NCBI GenBank assembly: GCA_030144725.1
Contig: JASKMD010000025.1
Span: 6,063,208-6,127,207 of the forward strand
Length of the DNA: 64,000 nt
Reading direction: 5' to 3'
Source of the DNA: Haematococcus lacustris
Taxonomy: Eukaryota; Chlorophyta; Chlorophyceae; Chlamydomonadales; Haematococcaceae
The notes under the pieces were generated by a model. The model was not told the origin of the DNA, made no database searches, and was given only the letters and a program-made list of their open reading frames with translations. This document shows, in pieces, positions 11,501 through 21,400 of this stretch. Within the stretch, counting starts at the first letter, position 1. Each line of letters opens with the position of its first letter. Position numbers and translations under genes: made by a program.

Positions 11501-11866
11501 GACGTGAACAGCGCTGGCCGAGACATTATGCGATATCCCTTTACATTACGGGTACCTTCTTTCTAGCTTTCTAGCTGTCGCGGCTATCCCTGCCGTTACC
11601 TAAGCATTGCGCAGCTAACGCGAACACCTTTGAGTAGCAAGACACTTTTCCAGTAATTGGGGTCAAGGCTCGCACTTTTCCCGTAATTTTGACCAAGGCT
11701 CGCACTTTTCCCGTAATTTTGACCAAGGCTCGCACTTTTTCAGTAATTTCGACAAGGCTCGCACTTTTCCCGTAATTGTTGCAAGGCGCGCACTTTTCCC
11801 ACTTCTCACTCCTGCCTGAGTTTGGTTCGAGCTCTTGTCCCAGTCTTCATCATAGTCTCAGCCATC

Positions 11867-12225
11867 ATGCCCGATAGCACATACACGGTCAGCAGCACCG
11901 ATGATATGGACGATGAAGTGGATGACCAAAGCGACCACGAGTCAGACATCCCTCCGTTCAACATGCTTCCCCCTCCGTTCGAGGTCGCGACTGCACGTCT
12001 TGCTGCAGCACGACTTGCAGGTGAGAACATTATGGTAACCGCGTTGACCATGGTAACCGCGTTGACCAGCATTGGCCTGACTTTGCATCTTGCTCCCACG
12101 CAGAACCCCCAGTCGCCCAGCCTAACAATGCAGTTGCAGCGGTCGCGGGTACTTCTGCATCCCACCGCTTGGGTGACAGCAGGATACCATTTAAGCTCTG
12201 TCGCGCAAGCCAAGCCAAACACTGA
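11867..12225 (+). CDS. Small acidic two-exon frame in the hAT element, unrecognised (copy 2)
   Basis: Exact duplicate of 9414-9772 in the second 2.45-kb unit: exons 11867-12020 and 12104-12225, 91 residues. This copy is nearer the transposase fragments downstream. No independent evidence for function. Confidence 0.4.
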
Positions 12226-12482
12226 CATTCAGTTGTCATAGAAAGCTTTGCTGAAGCGACAACGGAGCTCTTGGGCTCCGCGTTTTGGGGTCTCTAACGG
12301 GTGGGCCTTGAGCAATAGGCAGATGCTGCTGCTTCTGCCATCACTCAGCTTTGTGCGATAGCTGTCACGCAAGTCATGTAGCCCTACCTAGCTGCTGGCC
12401 TGGCCACATGTTTCACCCTTTGTGTATGTAGTTGCCTGCATCCTGCCCCTACCCCTGCTGCCTACTGTGACCTTGTTACCCC

Positions 12483-13453
12483 TGGCTGCTGCCCTTCCCT
12501 GCGGCATACTGTCTCTTATTGCTTAGTTACAAATGCATATGGTTGCTGCCGGATGTGTCATGTTGCCCTAGCTGCTGCCCATGCCGCGTGCTTCGCCCAG
12601 CTGCTGCCGCTGTTACCCCTGGCTGTTGCCCTTCCGTGCGGCCTACTGCCCCTCATTGCTTAGTTACAAATGCATGTGGTTGCTGCCGGATGTGTCATGT
12701 TGCCCTAGCTGCTGCCCATGCCGCGTGCTTCGCCCAGCTGCTGCCGATGTTACCCCAGGCTGCCGCCCTTCCGTGCGGCCTACTGCCCCTCGTTGCTTAG
12801 TTACAAATGCATATGGTTGCTGCTGGATGTGTCATGTTGCCCTAGCTGCTGCCCATGCCGCGTGCTGCGCTCAGCTGCTGTTGACTGCTGCCGCTGTTAC
12901 CCCAGGCTGCCGCCCTTCCGTGCGGCCTACTGCCCCTCATTGCCTAGGTACTAGTGCATGTGGCTGCTGCTGGACGCGGCATGTTGCCCTAGCTGCTGCC
13001 CATGCCACGTGCTGCGCTCAGCTGCTGCCGAATGCTGACGCTGTAACCCTGGCTGCCGCCCTTCCGTGCGGCCTACTGCCCCTCATTGCCTAGGTACTAG
13101 TGCATGTGGCTGCTATTGGACGCGGCATGTTGCCCTAGCTGCTGCCCATGCCACGTGCTGCGCTCAGTTGCTGCCGACTGCTGATGCTGCTACCCCTGGC
13201 TGCTGCCCTTCCGTGCGGCCTACTGCCCCTCATTGCCTAGGTACTGGTGCATGTGGCTGCTGCCGGACGCGTCGTGTTCCTCTAGCTGCCGCCCATGCCA
13301 CGTGCTGCGCTCAGTTGCTGCCGATTGCTGATGCTGCTACCCATGGCTGCTGCCCTTCCGTGCGGCCTACTGCCCCTCATTGCCTAGGTACTGGTGCATG
13401 TGGCTGCTGCCGGTCGCGTCATGTTCCTCTAGCTGCCGCCCATGCCTCACCAT
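12483..13453. repeat. Minisatellite of about 136-150 bp per unit, second array
   Basis: The same array in the second 2.45-kb unit. Confidence 0.8.
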
Positions 13454-14145
13454 GCTTAACCCTAGCTGCCCGACCTGCTCCCTATTTGTTTTGCTCAACG
13501 CCTAATCGCCCTGGGCAGACTGCTCCCGTATTGCCGTCGCCATCATTGTCGCCAATGGCGTTTTGTGCAGATTGCTTCACCTGGACGTAATCTGTCTTTA
13601 TTTGTGTAAGCAGATGATTGCGTGTGGCAGGGTTAGAGCATTGCGTTGTAAGTTCTAGGGTGCTGATTTGTTGAGTTCAGGGTGGTGCGCGGTTTTTTTC
13701 CTCCCTGAAACCTGTAATTGTGATAATCAACCCCGTAACAGCCCTCACACGTCCCGACCTCTCGATAATCTGATTTTTACGGGTATATAACGATTTGTGA
13801 TTTTCTCGTAATGGAAAGGGATATGGTTGTCCGCACGGAAATCGTGTAATTACATACGGCCATGTAATTACGTAATTACAGACTCGCGCAGCAGGCCGTC
13901 AGCTATCGTCGCAACATGTCGGAGGCTTCACAACAATGTAAGAAACGGATGGCCTCAGGGCTGAGAGGCACATCGCTTCCTTCGCCACTGTTGCCCAGTG
14001 GACGTGGAGGCTCATTCATGAAGAGACACAAGACTCAGACGAAGTCGGCGTGGGTGATGGAACAGCCGTCACAATACCAACAAGCGACCCCGGCGAGACT
14101 GACGGCCATGTCGACGGCGTTCTACGCTATTCTTGCAATCACTAG

Positions 14146-14349
14146 GAGGCGAGCAGTAACAAGGAGGCGAGCAGTAACAAGGACCGCCTTAAGAGACATC
14201 TCTTGCACTGCACGAAGTTTCTGGCCAGCACGCAGGCATTGAACATCGCCAAGACCTTCCCAGAACTCGCGGCAGCCATTGAAGCGTACAAGCAAGAACG
14301 AGGATGTTGTGACCACCCCGAGCAGCAAGTCGACAACTCGCGCAGGTGA
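14146..14349 (+). pseudogene. hAT transposase fragment: C-terminal half of a BED-type zinc finger
   Basis: After an acceptor-like CACTAG at 14145, the frame reads through a KRHLLHC motif (the His-x3-His/Cys end of a BED finger) and a helical stretch (FLASTQALNIAKTFPELAA) to TGA at 14347. The Cys-x2-Cys half was not found in a clear upstream frame; 13917-14145 holds a Ser/Arg-rich frame of unknown meaning. BED fingers bind DNA at the N-terminus of hAT transposases. A duplicated 18-bp phrase sits at the fragment start. Confidence 0.5.
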
Positions 14350-14420
14350 CCATCACCCCTAGACCAGGATGTGTTAGGAGGGTGCAATAGTACACATTAC
14401 AGGTTCTGTACACATTACAG

Positions 14421-14558
14421 GTGTTGTGGAGGACAAAGGACGACCTGGTGAAGCTGATTGTGGACTGCAACCTCCCCTTCAACATCGTGGACAACCCAAC
14501 GTTCAAGACCTTCTTGGCTACCTGGGTGCCTGCAATGCCTGTCCCCTCTCGTGACCAG
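14421..14558 (+). pseudogene. hAT transposase fragment: DUF659-like segment
   Basis: A 46-codon exon between CATTACAG (acceptor, to 14420) and CAG/GTGCAC (donor). It contains NLPFNIVDNPTF and PVPSRD, matching the LPF-x-hydrophobic-V(D/E)...F...PSR pattern that opens the transposase core in many hAT proteins. The phase does not join simply to the upstream BED fragment, so either the junction is unresolved or the gene is broken. Confidence 0.65.
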
Positions 14559-14924
14559 GTGCACTATTACCCCCTCCCAATCCCATGTGCTCATCACCAC
14601 CACCTCCCAAACCCCTCCACCACCTCCCAGCACCTCCCAAGCACCACCCAGCCCACCACCTCCCAAGCCCTGCCCTGCCCTTAACTGCCCGGCCCGGCCC
14701 GGCCTGCCCAGGTTAGCAGAATCCTAGATGACTTTTGTCTTGACCCTTTACCCCTACACTCTATGCCAACGTTTGAGCCATGGTGGAACAGCTGCTTGGT
14801 GGAGCTGATGGTCCCCGTGGCTTAGCTATTGACAGCCATCCAAGCAGATCACGCCAACCGTGCACTATGGCTTGGCCTTAGTGGATAAGTGGTTTTGTGA
14901 TGCCACCAGGTGAGACACTACCTC

Positions 14925-15022
14925 CACCCCACCCCACCCCACCCCACCCCACCCCACCCCACCCCACCCCACCCCACCCCACCCCACCTGACCTGACCTG
15001 ACCTGACCTGACCTGACCTGAC
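14925..15022. repeat. (CCCCA)n then (ACCTG)n simple repeat
   Basis: About 13 CCCCA pentamers, then about 7 ACCTG pentamers, inside a probable intron of the hAT transposase remnant. Confidence 0.9.
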
Positions 15023-15035
15023 CCCACTATGTACA

Positions 15036-15318
15036 GGAAGGTGCCCATGGAGTCTGTGGACGAGGTGATGGAACCCCGTGGCCTGGTGGCGCAGGTATGG
15101 CTCAAAGCTGCCACACCTACAGTCTGTTCAGTGCCTTCAAGTTTATTTGGAGCGACCGGCGCTCACGATTGCTGCTAGGGCGCATGTGGATCATGTCCTT
15201 TGTGTTCTTCAACACACGGGTCATGACTCGCAAGGAGCATCACGCATCAGCTGAGGCACAAGAGGAGTGGGAGAGCTTCATTGCAGCCCTGGTAGTGTTG
15301 GATGCCCCTCAGCTATAG
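15036..15318 (+). pseudogene. hAT transposase fragment: C-terminal dimerisation region
   Basis: From about 15097 to TAG at 15316, the frame has AFKFIWSDRRSRLLLGRMW followed by FFNTRVM. This corresponds to the hAT C-terminus with the pattern HS...RNRL...R...LV...NLR. A short frame upstream (15036-15095, VPMESVDEVMEPRGL) may be the preceding exon. The RNase H-like catalytic core and its insertion are missing between 14558 and 15036, so the protein could not be active as it stands. Confidence 0.6.
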
Positions 15319-15489
15319 CATGCACATACACCCCACAGTGGTATTGCAAGACAGGGCTTGTGATGCAGCCTGGAGCGGGCAGCCTGTAGCGCGTAGCCTC
15401 AAGCTAGATGGTTTTGTTGTGTTGTGTGTTCTTGTGTTGTCTTACCTTGTTGTAGAGGTAGGTATAGCATGGTGCCAGCAGCCAGGAGT

Positions 15490-15640
15490 GCCTAGCCCAG
15501 CCCAGCCCAGCCTAGCCCAGCGCGGTGTGGTGTGGTGGGGTGTGGTGTGGTGTGGTGTTGACTTGGTGTTGTGGTGACTTGTGGTGACTTGGTGTGGTGT
15601 TGTGTGGTGTGGTGTTGACTTGTGTAGTTGCTTATGCAAG
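15490..15640. repeat. CCCAG and GTGTG-rich simple repeats
   Basis: Short CCCAG pentamers, then GGTGTGGTGTTGACTTG phrases. 15319-15860 holds no recognised gene; 15851-15962 is the AT-rich inverted terminus of the hAT element. Confidence 0.7.
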
Positions 15641-15962
15641 TATCCCCGTCTTGACTGAGATGAATTGGTCGGTAGGACCCTGCATAGGGTCAGTAGGACC
15701 CTGCACAGAGCTAGTACTGGTGGGACCCTATACATGGTCAGTAGTTCTTCTATCGGGGCTCCTGGTGTCATTAAAGGTTGTCTAAGGATGACCCTACACA
15801 ACTCTCAAGATGTCGGCTGAAGAAAACGAGCCAGTGAGGAGAAAAGCTGGTTGTAATTCCCTGTAATTACATGTAATTTACATGTAATTACATGTAAATT
15901 ACATGTAATTACACGGCGTAAGTAAGTAAGTAACTTTGTAACTTTGTAATGCCGCATCACTG

Positions 15963-15970
15963 GTTTTCAC
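15963..15970. repeat. 8-bp target site duplication of the hAT element, right
   Basis: GTTTTCAC, identical to 8828-8835. Confidence 0.92.
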
Positions 15971-16095
15971 ATCACGTGCCTGTCACCCCCACTTCGTTCT
16001 GTGCCTCGTGGTGCCTGGCTCTGTCATCAGTGCAAGCAAGCTAAGGCTCCTAAGAAGCGCAGGTAGCATGTTTAGAGGCTAAACATCTTTTTTCC

Positions 16096-16541
16096 AGGGG
16101 GGGTGAATGTAGTGGACATGCGCAGCATGGGCGGCTTGCATCTTTTAAACTGACTTGCATGTCTGATCTTTAGCGAACTGAGTACTTGTTCTTTTCTTAC
16201 AGTGGATGCTTCTGTTGTTCTCTGTGCAAGGTGCTCCGAACCTAGGCGGATGCACCGAGCACAGAAGTTCACAGTTTACGTACACCTTTTCCCTTTACAC
16301 GTGGATGACTAAGAATGTGAATGGTTTTGAGTACTTAAGGCTCTGTGAGGGCAGAGACAGGCACCATGGCTCAGAACTCTATCTGACCCCGGGTCCTGTC
16401 TCGCTCTCCCGCCCTCACAGGTAAGCCGTGCTCTGTTGGTCATCTCTGCTATGTTGTAACCATGGCTCAGAACTCTATCTGACCCCGGGTCCTGTCTCGC
16501 TCTCCCGCCCTCACAGGCTCCCTGGTCTCAGCTCCGTTACA
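16096..16541 (+). mobile_element. Polypurine tract and probable 3' LTR of the PHD-type Gypsy element
   Basis: AGGGGGGGTGAA at 16096-16107 follows the pol stop by 29 bases and fits a polypurine tract. An LTR would start TGTAGTGG at 16108 and could end GTTACA at 16541, giving TGTA...TACA ends over 434 bp. It contains a tandemly duplicated segment of about 57 bp (from about 16363 and 16461) beginning CCATGGCTCAGAAC. No 5' LTR is present, so the end is inferred. Confidence 0.55.
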
Positions 16542-16638
16542 GTGTAGGCACAGCGTGTTGGCATATGATGATGGCAGTAGGCAGGTTGCCAGGGCCTCAG
16601 CTGCCAGAGATAATGTGGTGTGGTGCTGGTGTGGTGTT
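16542..16638. other. Flank between the PHD-type Gypsy LTR and Gypsy copy 1
   Basis: Short stretch ending in GTGGTG repeats. It continues at 22811 on the far side of Gypsy copy 1 and carries that element's target site GTGTT at 16634-16638. Confidence 0.6.
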
Positions 16639-16868
16639 TGTAACGGCGCGCGTCCGCGTGTCCGTATTCCACACTTTAGCAGAGTGACTGGGGAGGTCAC
16701 TGGTGGGCTGTACACTGCCCACCATTCGGGTTCAACTCCCGGGGGTCCCGTTCTAAACCCAAGCCCAGTTGCTGTGTGACGAGTGCGGTAGTAATGCAGT
16801 GGCGCTAATTATTACAACGACATGCTGCTCACTCTGTAAGATTAAAGGCAGCGGCTGACGCCGTGACA
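16639..16868 (+). repeat. 5' LTR of Gypsy copy 1
   Basis: 230 bp, TGTAACGGCGCG...CGCCGTGACA. Contains a GGGTTCAACTCCCGG segment resembling a tRNA T-arm and a TGTAA motif near its end. Confidence 0.95.
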
Positions 16869-16869
16869 G

Positions 16870-18423
16870 ATGGTTTCCGACCGACGTACACACAGCAACA
16901 TGACGGACAAAGAGCCTCCTGGCAACTCCAACGCCGGGTCTGGTGTTACCACAGCCCCGCCTGTTACAACTCCACTGGAAACAGCGTTCGATATGATGGA
17001 CAAGCTCATCGAAGCCGCACAGGCTAATCCAGCCATGCGTGAGAAGTTCAAGGCGGTGTTTAACACCCCGTCAGGCGGCTCTATGACCCCTGAGGACGGC
17101 CCTGGTGGCGGCCTTGGCGATGCTCTTGGTGAAGGCATCGAGGAAGGCGAGATGGACGTGCCGCCAGGACGCTACACTGGAGGAGATTTGGAGTACATTG
17201 AGGAGCTGGAGCAACGCCAAGCTCAGCTGACGGCTGAGAACGAGGCTATGCGGCAGACGCTCTCCACCATCAACACTCAAGTAAGGCCTCGAGCTCCTAC
17301 AGGCCCTAGGTCAGATCCAGCGGGTAGGCCTGATGCGTCTGCGTTGCCTGATCGACCTGCGGGGAACAACGGGCAGAGGGAACGAGCTGTCCCTATGGGC
17401 CCTCCTGTTTCAGAACTGCCTATGCCTTTGTCGCTGAGTGCCAGGTCTATACCAGGTCCCGACAAATGGACTGATGCTTGCAGTGCTACTCATCGCAGAG
17501 CCTCTGCGTTTTGTGACGACTTAGAACGTCACTGTGCTCGCTACAGGCTTGATGTTGCGTCTGCTATGCCTGCTTTTTTGACTGGCACAGCCCGCAACAC
17601 CTGGTACCCCTCAGTCAAAGACGCATATGCTGCTTTGTATGCTGACGCACCTGACTGGGCTTACCTTCGTTCCGCCTTCTGTGAATACACAGGCGATGAT
17701 CTTAGGGATGACTGCAATGTGGCTCGTACCAAGCTCATTGACGGGTCTCTTCAGATGACCACTGGCATGCTCTTGGGCAGCTATATCATTGCCTTCAGAA
17801 ACAACTTGCTGATTGCAGGTTCTGACAGCATGTGCCAGCCTCTGCTGTGCATGGTGTTTACCAGAGGTCTCAGCCCTGCCTTGCAGACTGCTGTTTTGAA
17901 GGATCTGGCTCCTTTCAAGGACCCCACTCTGTCTCAGGCCATTGATGCTGCTCGGCAGGCGCAGAGGAACATTGTCATGCTGGCCACCACAACACCATCT
18001 AAGGGTGCTGTGTCTAATGGTGTCCATGCTGTGCAGGCTGTGGCGGCTATGGGTGGAGGTGCTCGCCCAGGCAGGAGGGGCTGTGGTCCCCCTCCTGGTC
18101 CTGCTGGTGGTAGCAAGCGCCCCAGGAAAGTCAACCTGTGGGCCTCTCCTCGCCCTGAGCCTGGCCAGTACTGTTACAAGTGCTACCATCCTGGTCACCT
18201 GTCCAACTGGCCCTGCCCGTTCCAGCAGTACACTGCTACTGAAGCCCGCCGCAGATCTGGCTACCAGAACCCACCTAACGGTGCCAAGAAGCCTGGGCAG
18301 AAGTCTGACTCTAAGCCTCCCTCTGAGCCAGAGGAGTCTGAGTCTGAGCCTGAGCAGCGTCCCCCACCTGCTCAGCCTAAGGGCCGGCGCTCTCAGTCCG
18401 CTCGCATTGCCGTGGGCCGCTGA
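16870..18423 (+). CDS. gag: Gag of Gypsy copy 1
   Basis: 517 codons ending in TGA at 18421. The first ATG (16870) lies 2 bp after the LTR and overlaps the likely primer-binding site; the next in-frame ATG at 16900 (CAACATGACG) has a better context. The N-terminal third is acidic and Pro/Gly-rich with a short coiled stretch (LEQRQAQLTAENEAM). The middle (about codons 200-370) matches a retrotransposon Gag-like fold in composition. Near codon 435 is a zinc knuckle, CYKCYHPGHLSNWPC, with spacing C-x2-C-x4-H-x5-C, one residue longer than usual. A Lys/Ser/Glu/Pro tail follows. Gag forms the particle and binds element RNA. Copy 2 differs at about three residues. Confidence 0.92.
   Translation: MVSDRRTHSNMTDKEPPGNSNAGSGVTTAPPVTTPLETAFDMMDKLIEAAQANPAMREKFKAVFNTPSGGSMTPEDGPGGGLGDALGEGIEEGEMDVPPGRYTGGDLEYIEELEQRQAQLTAENEAMRQTLSTINTQVRPRAPTGPRSDPAGRPDASALPDRPAGNNGQRERAVPMGPPVSELPMPLSLSARSIPGPDKWTDACSATHRRASAFCDDLERHCARYRLDVASAMPAFLTGTARNTWYPSVKDAYAALYADAPDWAYLRSAFCEYTGDDLRDDCNVARTKLIDGSLQMTTGMLLGSYIIAFRNNLLIAGSDSMCQPLLCMVFTRGLSPALQTAVLKDLAPFKDPTLSQAIDAARQAQRNIVMLATTTPSKGAVSNGVHAVQAVAAMGGGARPGRRGCGPPPGPAGGSKRPRKVNLWASPRPEPGQYCYKCYHPGHLSNWPCPFQQYTATEARRRSGYQNPPNGAKKPGQKSDSKPPSEPEESESEPEQRPPPAQPKGRRSQSARIAVGR
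16871..16886 (+). promoter_or_regulatory. Candidate primer-binding site
   Basis: TGGTTTCCGACCGACG begins two bases after the 5' LTR. TGG complements a tRNA CCA end. The tRNA is not identified, and the site overlaps the first gag ATG. Confidence 0.45.
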
Positions 18424-21400
18424 AGTGTTGCGCAGCCAGACAGCCAGATCTGTGCTGTGTCTGAACCTGAGCAACTGTTGCATGATGCTGCAGTTGTAGG
18501 AGCAAGGAGTGTGAGTAAGCCTAAGGCCAACTCAACTCAGGTTCCTTTGTTAGCCTGCCCTGATGTGTCCCAGCCTGCCCTGCCAACAGGACTGCCATGT
18601 TCTGTGTTAAGTGATGTGCCATGTAAGACTGCTGTGCCTTCTGAGGCTCGGTACCAACAGGCACATGTACTTGGGATGGTTGGACGTGATGGCAAGGTGA
18701 GATTCAGGTTTTCTGGCACCCTGAACCATGATCACAAGTGCTTTTGCCTTGCTGACGGTGGTGCTGATGACTCGTTCATCAGTCACATGTTTGTGTCTAA
18801 GCACAAGCTGAAGCTGTATGAGTACCCGGTGGCTCTTCGTTATGAAGTTGCCAATAATCAACCGGTGTATTGCACGCATTATGTCAAGGCACACCTGTCC
18901 ATTCAGCAATTCAGCTGCTTTTGCAACTTGACTGTGATGCCTGAACTGGTGCATGAGTATGACATTCTGCTGGGTGCTGACTGGCTTACTGTGCAGGGGG
19001 CACTGGTCGACTACATCGACAAGTCCCTCACCCTGCGTACCCCTAAGGGCAGGCCTGTGCTACTACCTTCAGCTATCAACAAAGGTGGGTCAGTGAACTG
19101 TACAGTTGAGTCTCAATCTACTGTAAACCCTGTAAAAGAAGCTTATGCTATACCCCCTGGTTTCCTTGAGCCTGGCCCAAGCGGTGTCTCTACACCCTTG
19201 TCTGCCAAAGAGGCTGCAAGATGGCTCAAGCAGGGTGGTACAGGTGTGGTGGCATTGGTCTCTTATGAGAACTTGCAAGACCCACCTGGCGTACCCCCTG
19301 AGCAGGCAGCACAGTTGAAGAGCCTCCTTATGGAGTACTCTGATGTGTTTCAGCCTATAACTGGGTTGCCTCCTGCGCGTAACGTGGGGCATTCCATTCC
19401 CTTGCAGGAAGGTGCTAAGCCTCCTGCCAGGCCCAGTTATAGGATGAGTAAGCCAGAACAGGATGAGGTTAAGAAACAGGTCACTGACATGCTATCCAAA
19501 GGGTTGATTGAGCCTAGCACATCCCCTTATGCAGCGCCCGTTCTTTTTGTAAAGAAGAAAACTGGAGAACTACGTATGTGCGTAGACTATCATCAACTCA
19601 ATAAGCTCACCATTCGTGACCAATACCCTCTACCCAGGATTGATGATCTATTTGATAAACTTTCCGGTATGACCGTGTTCTCTTCCCTGGATCTCCAGGC
19701 TGGTTACCATCAGATCAGGATCCCTGATGAAGATATTCCTAAAACTGCGTTTAGGACACCCATAGGTCATTACCAATACAAAGTTCTGTGCTTTGGTCTA
19801 ACCAATGCACCGGCTACGTTTCAACGTGCCATGAACCAGGCATTTGCCGAGGTGATTGACAAGTGTGCCCTTGTATACCTTGATGACATTCTAATCATGT
19901 CCAAGTCTATCAAGGAACACCTCGTCCACCTTCGTGAAGTATTTGAATTGTTGAGGAAACACAAATACTTTGCTAAACTTTCTAAGTGTGATTTTATGAA
20001 AGAGTCTTTACCTTTCCTGGGTCACATCATCTCTAAAGATGGTGTAGCTGTAGACCCCAGCAAGGTGGCTGCAATAAAAGACTGGCCTGTTCCTACGAAC
20101 CTGACAGCCTTGCAGTCATTCCTTGGCATGGCCAATTATGTACGTAAATTTGTACATAATTTCAGTGCCATTGCAGCTCCACTCACTAATCTGACTGGAC
20201 CTGAAGGCAAATCTTTTAACTGGGAGGAGTGGCCTAAACCTCAGTTAGATGCCTTCAACGCTGTAAAGCAGGCAGTCATGCGTGTGCCTATGCTCCGCCT
20301 TCCTGATACAACCAAACCTTTCCAAGTCTACTGTGACGCTTCATTACTGGGTGTCGGGGCAGTCTTGATGCAGGATGGTTATCCCCTTGCTTATTATTCT
20401 CGTAAGCTTACAAAGGCTGAAAAGAATTATACCACTGGGGAGCAGGAAACACTGGCTATTATTGCTGCGTGTACACAGTGGCGATGCTACCTTGAAGGTG
20501 TGCAATTCACACTGTATACTGATCACCGCCCTCTAGAGGCCCTACCTACGCAGTCTACACTGTCCCGTAGGCAGAGCCGCTGGTTGGAATTCCTGTCCCG
20601 ATTTGATTACACCATCAAATACCTACCTGGCAACACTAATCCTGCAGACCCACTGTCACGTATTCCAGTAACTTCAGCGACGGCTAAGACTGATACTGAC
20701 AAAATCCTGGTGACGACCAGGCAGCAGAAGCGGAGATTACAGGAGGGGGAGGAAGCCGGTGCGGGTACACCGTTGGGCAGCAGCAGCGGGGGCAGCGAAC
20801 AGCAGCCTGCCGCTGGATCAGACCCTGACCATGATGCTGACTCTGATGATGCTCTAAAGCCATCAGAGCCTAAGCGGTTAAGGTGGGCTGACCCGGTCTC
20901 TAATGACTGTGAGGCACAGCTCCCTGAGTGTCCTGGTCACCCTTCTCAGGTCACAGATTGGCTAATTAGTGCCTATAGCACTGATCCCGCCTTTGCTGAA
21001 CCTAATGAGGAGTGGGAAATGACCCAGGAGGGACTGTGGCGACATCTTGATAAAGGCACTATTATAGTCCCTAATGATATTCAGCTGCGAGAGCATATTT
21101 TGCACGAAATGCATGATGCTAAGTATGCTGGCCATGTTGGCATCACCAAGACCTTGGAGCGTGTGCGCAGGGTGTTCTGGTGGAAAACTATGCGCACTGA
21201 TGTTAGACACTATGTGGCTAATTGTGATGCATGCCAACGTAACAAAGCTTCTCGCCAGGTTCCTGGTGGGTTGCTAAATCCCTTGTCTATACCTGGGTAC
21301 CGCTGGGAATCTGTCACCATGGATTTGGTGGTTAAGCTTCCAGTCGGTGTGCATGGCTATGACTCAATTTGTGTGGTCGTGGATCGTCTGTCAAAGATGG

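Larger units (their letters stand above)
11370..13821 (+). repeat. 2.45-kb tandem duplication, second copy
   Basis: Direct tandem copy of 8919-11369. Identity ends at GGAAAGGGAT near 13821, beyond which the hAT interior continues. Confidence 0.93.
8836..15962 (+). mobile_element. hAT-superfamily DNA transposon, 7.1 kb
   Basis: Ends are inverted (CAGTGATGC on the left, GCATCACTG on the right), and both subterminal regions are rich in ATTACATGTAATT palindromes and TAACTTTG repeats. The 8-bp sequence GTTTTCAC flanks both sides exactly (8828-8835 and 15963-15970), the duplication length typical of hAT. Removing the element restores the reading frame of the Gypsy PHD finger, which confirms both borders. 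Inside are a tandemly duplicated 2.45-kb unit and fragments of a hAT transposase lacking the catalytic middle, so it is probably defective. Confidence 0.92.
7784..16066 (+). pseudogene. Gypsy integrase C-terminal half with chromodomain and PHD finger, split by a hAT insertion
   Basis: Coding segments are 7784-8835 and 15971-16066; between them lies a hAT element plus one target duplication. Joined, they read in one frame to a TAG at 16064. In order: the end of the integrase core (ISDRDPKF with the second catalytic Asp; [15 protein letters not shown] with the Glu), the GPF/Y region (VGPFKV), a chromodomain ([16 protein letters not shown]), then a C4HC3 PHD finger. The PHD cysteines CQVC and CDQC lie before the hAT insertion, and HITC and WLCHQC after it. 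Gag, protease, RT and RNase H are missing, since the frame starts abruptly at the TIR-element border. Not related at close range to the complete Gypsy copies here, which lack the PHD finger. Confidence 0.85.

Noticed and set aside
16717..16770. A tRNA gene in the LTR
   Set aside because: Only a T-arm-like segment is visible; no acceptor stem, D-arm or anticodon arm could be drawn.
18457..18459. GTG as pol start codon
   Set aside because: A GTG start is unlikely in a nuclear element; the frame is continuous with gag, so TGA readthrough fits better.
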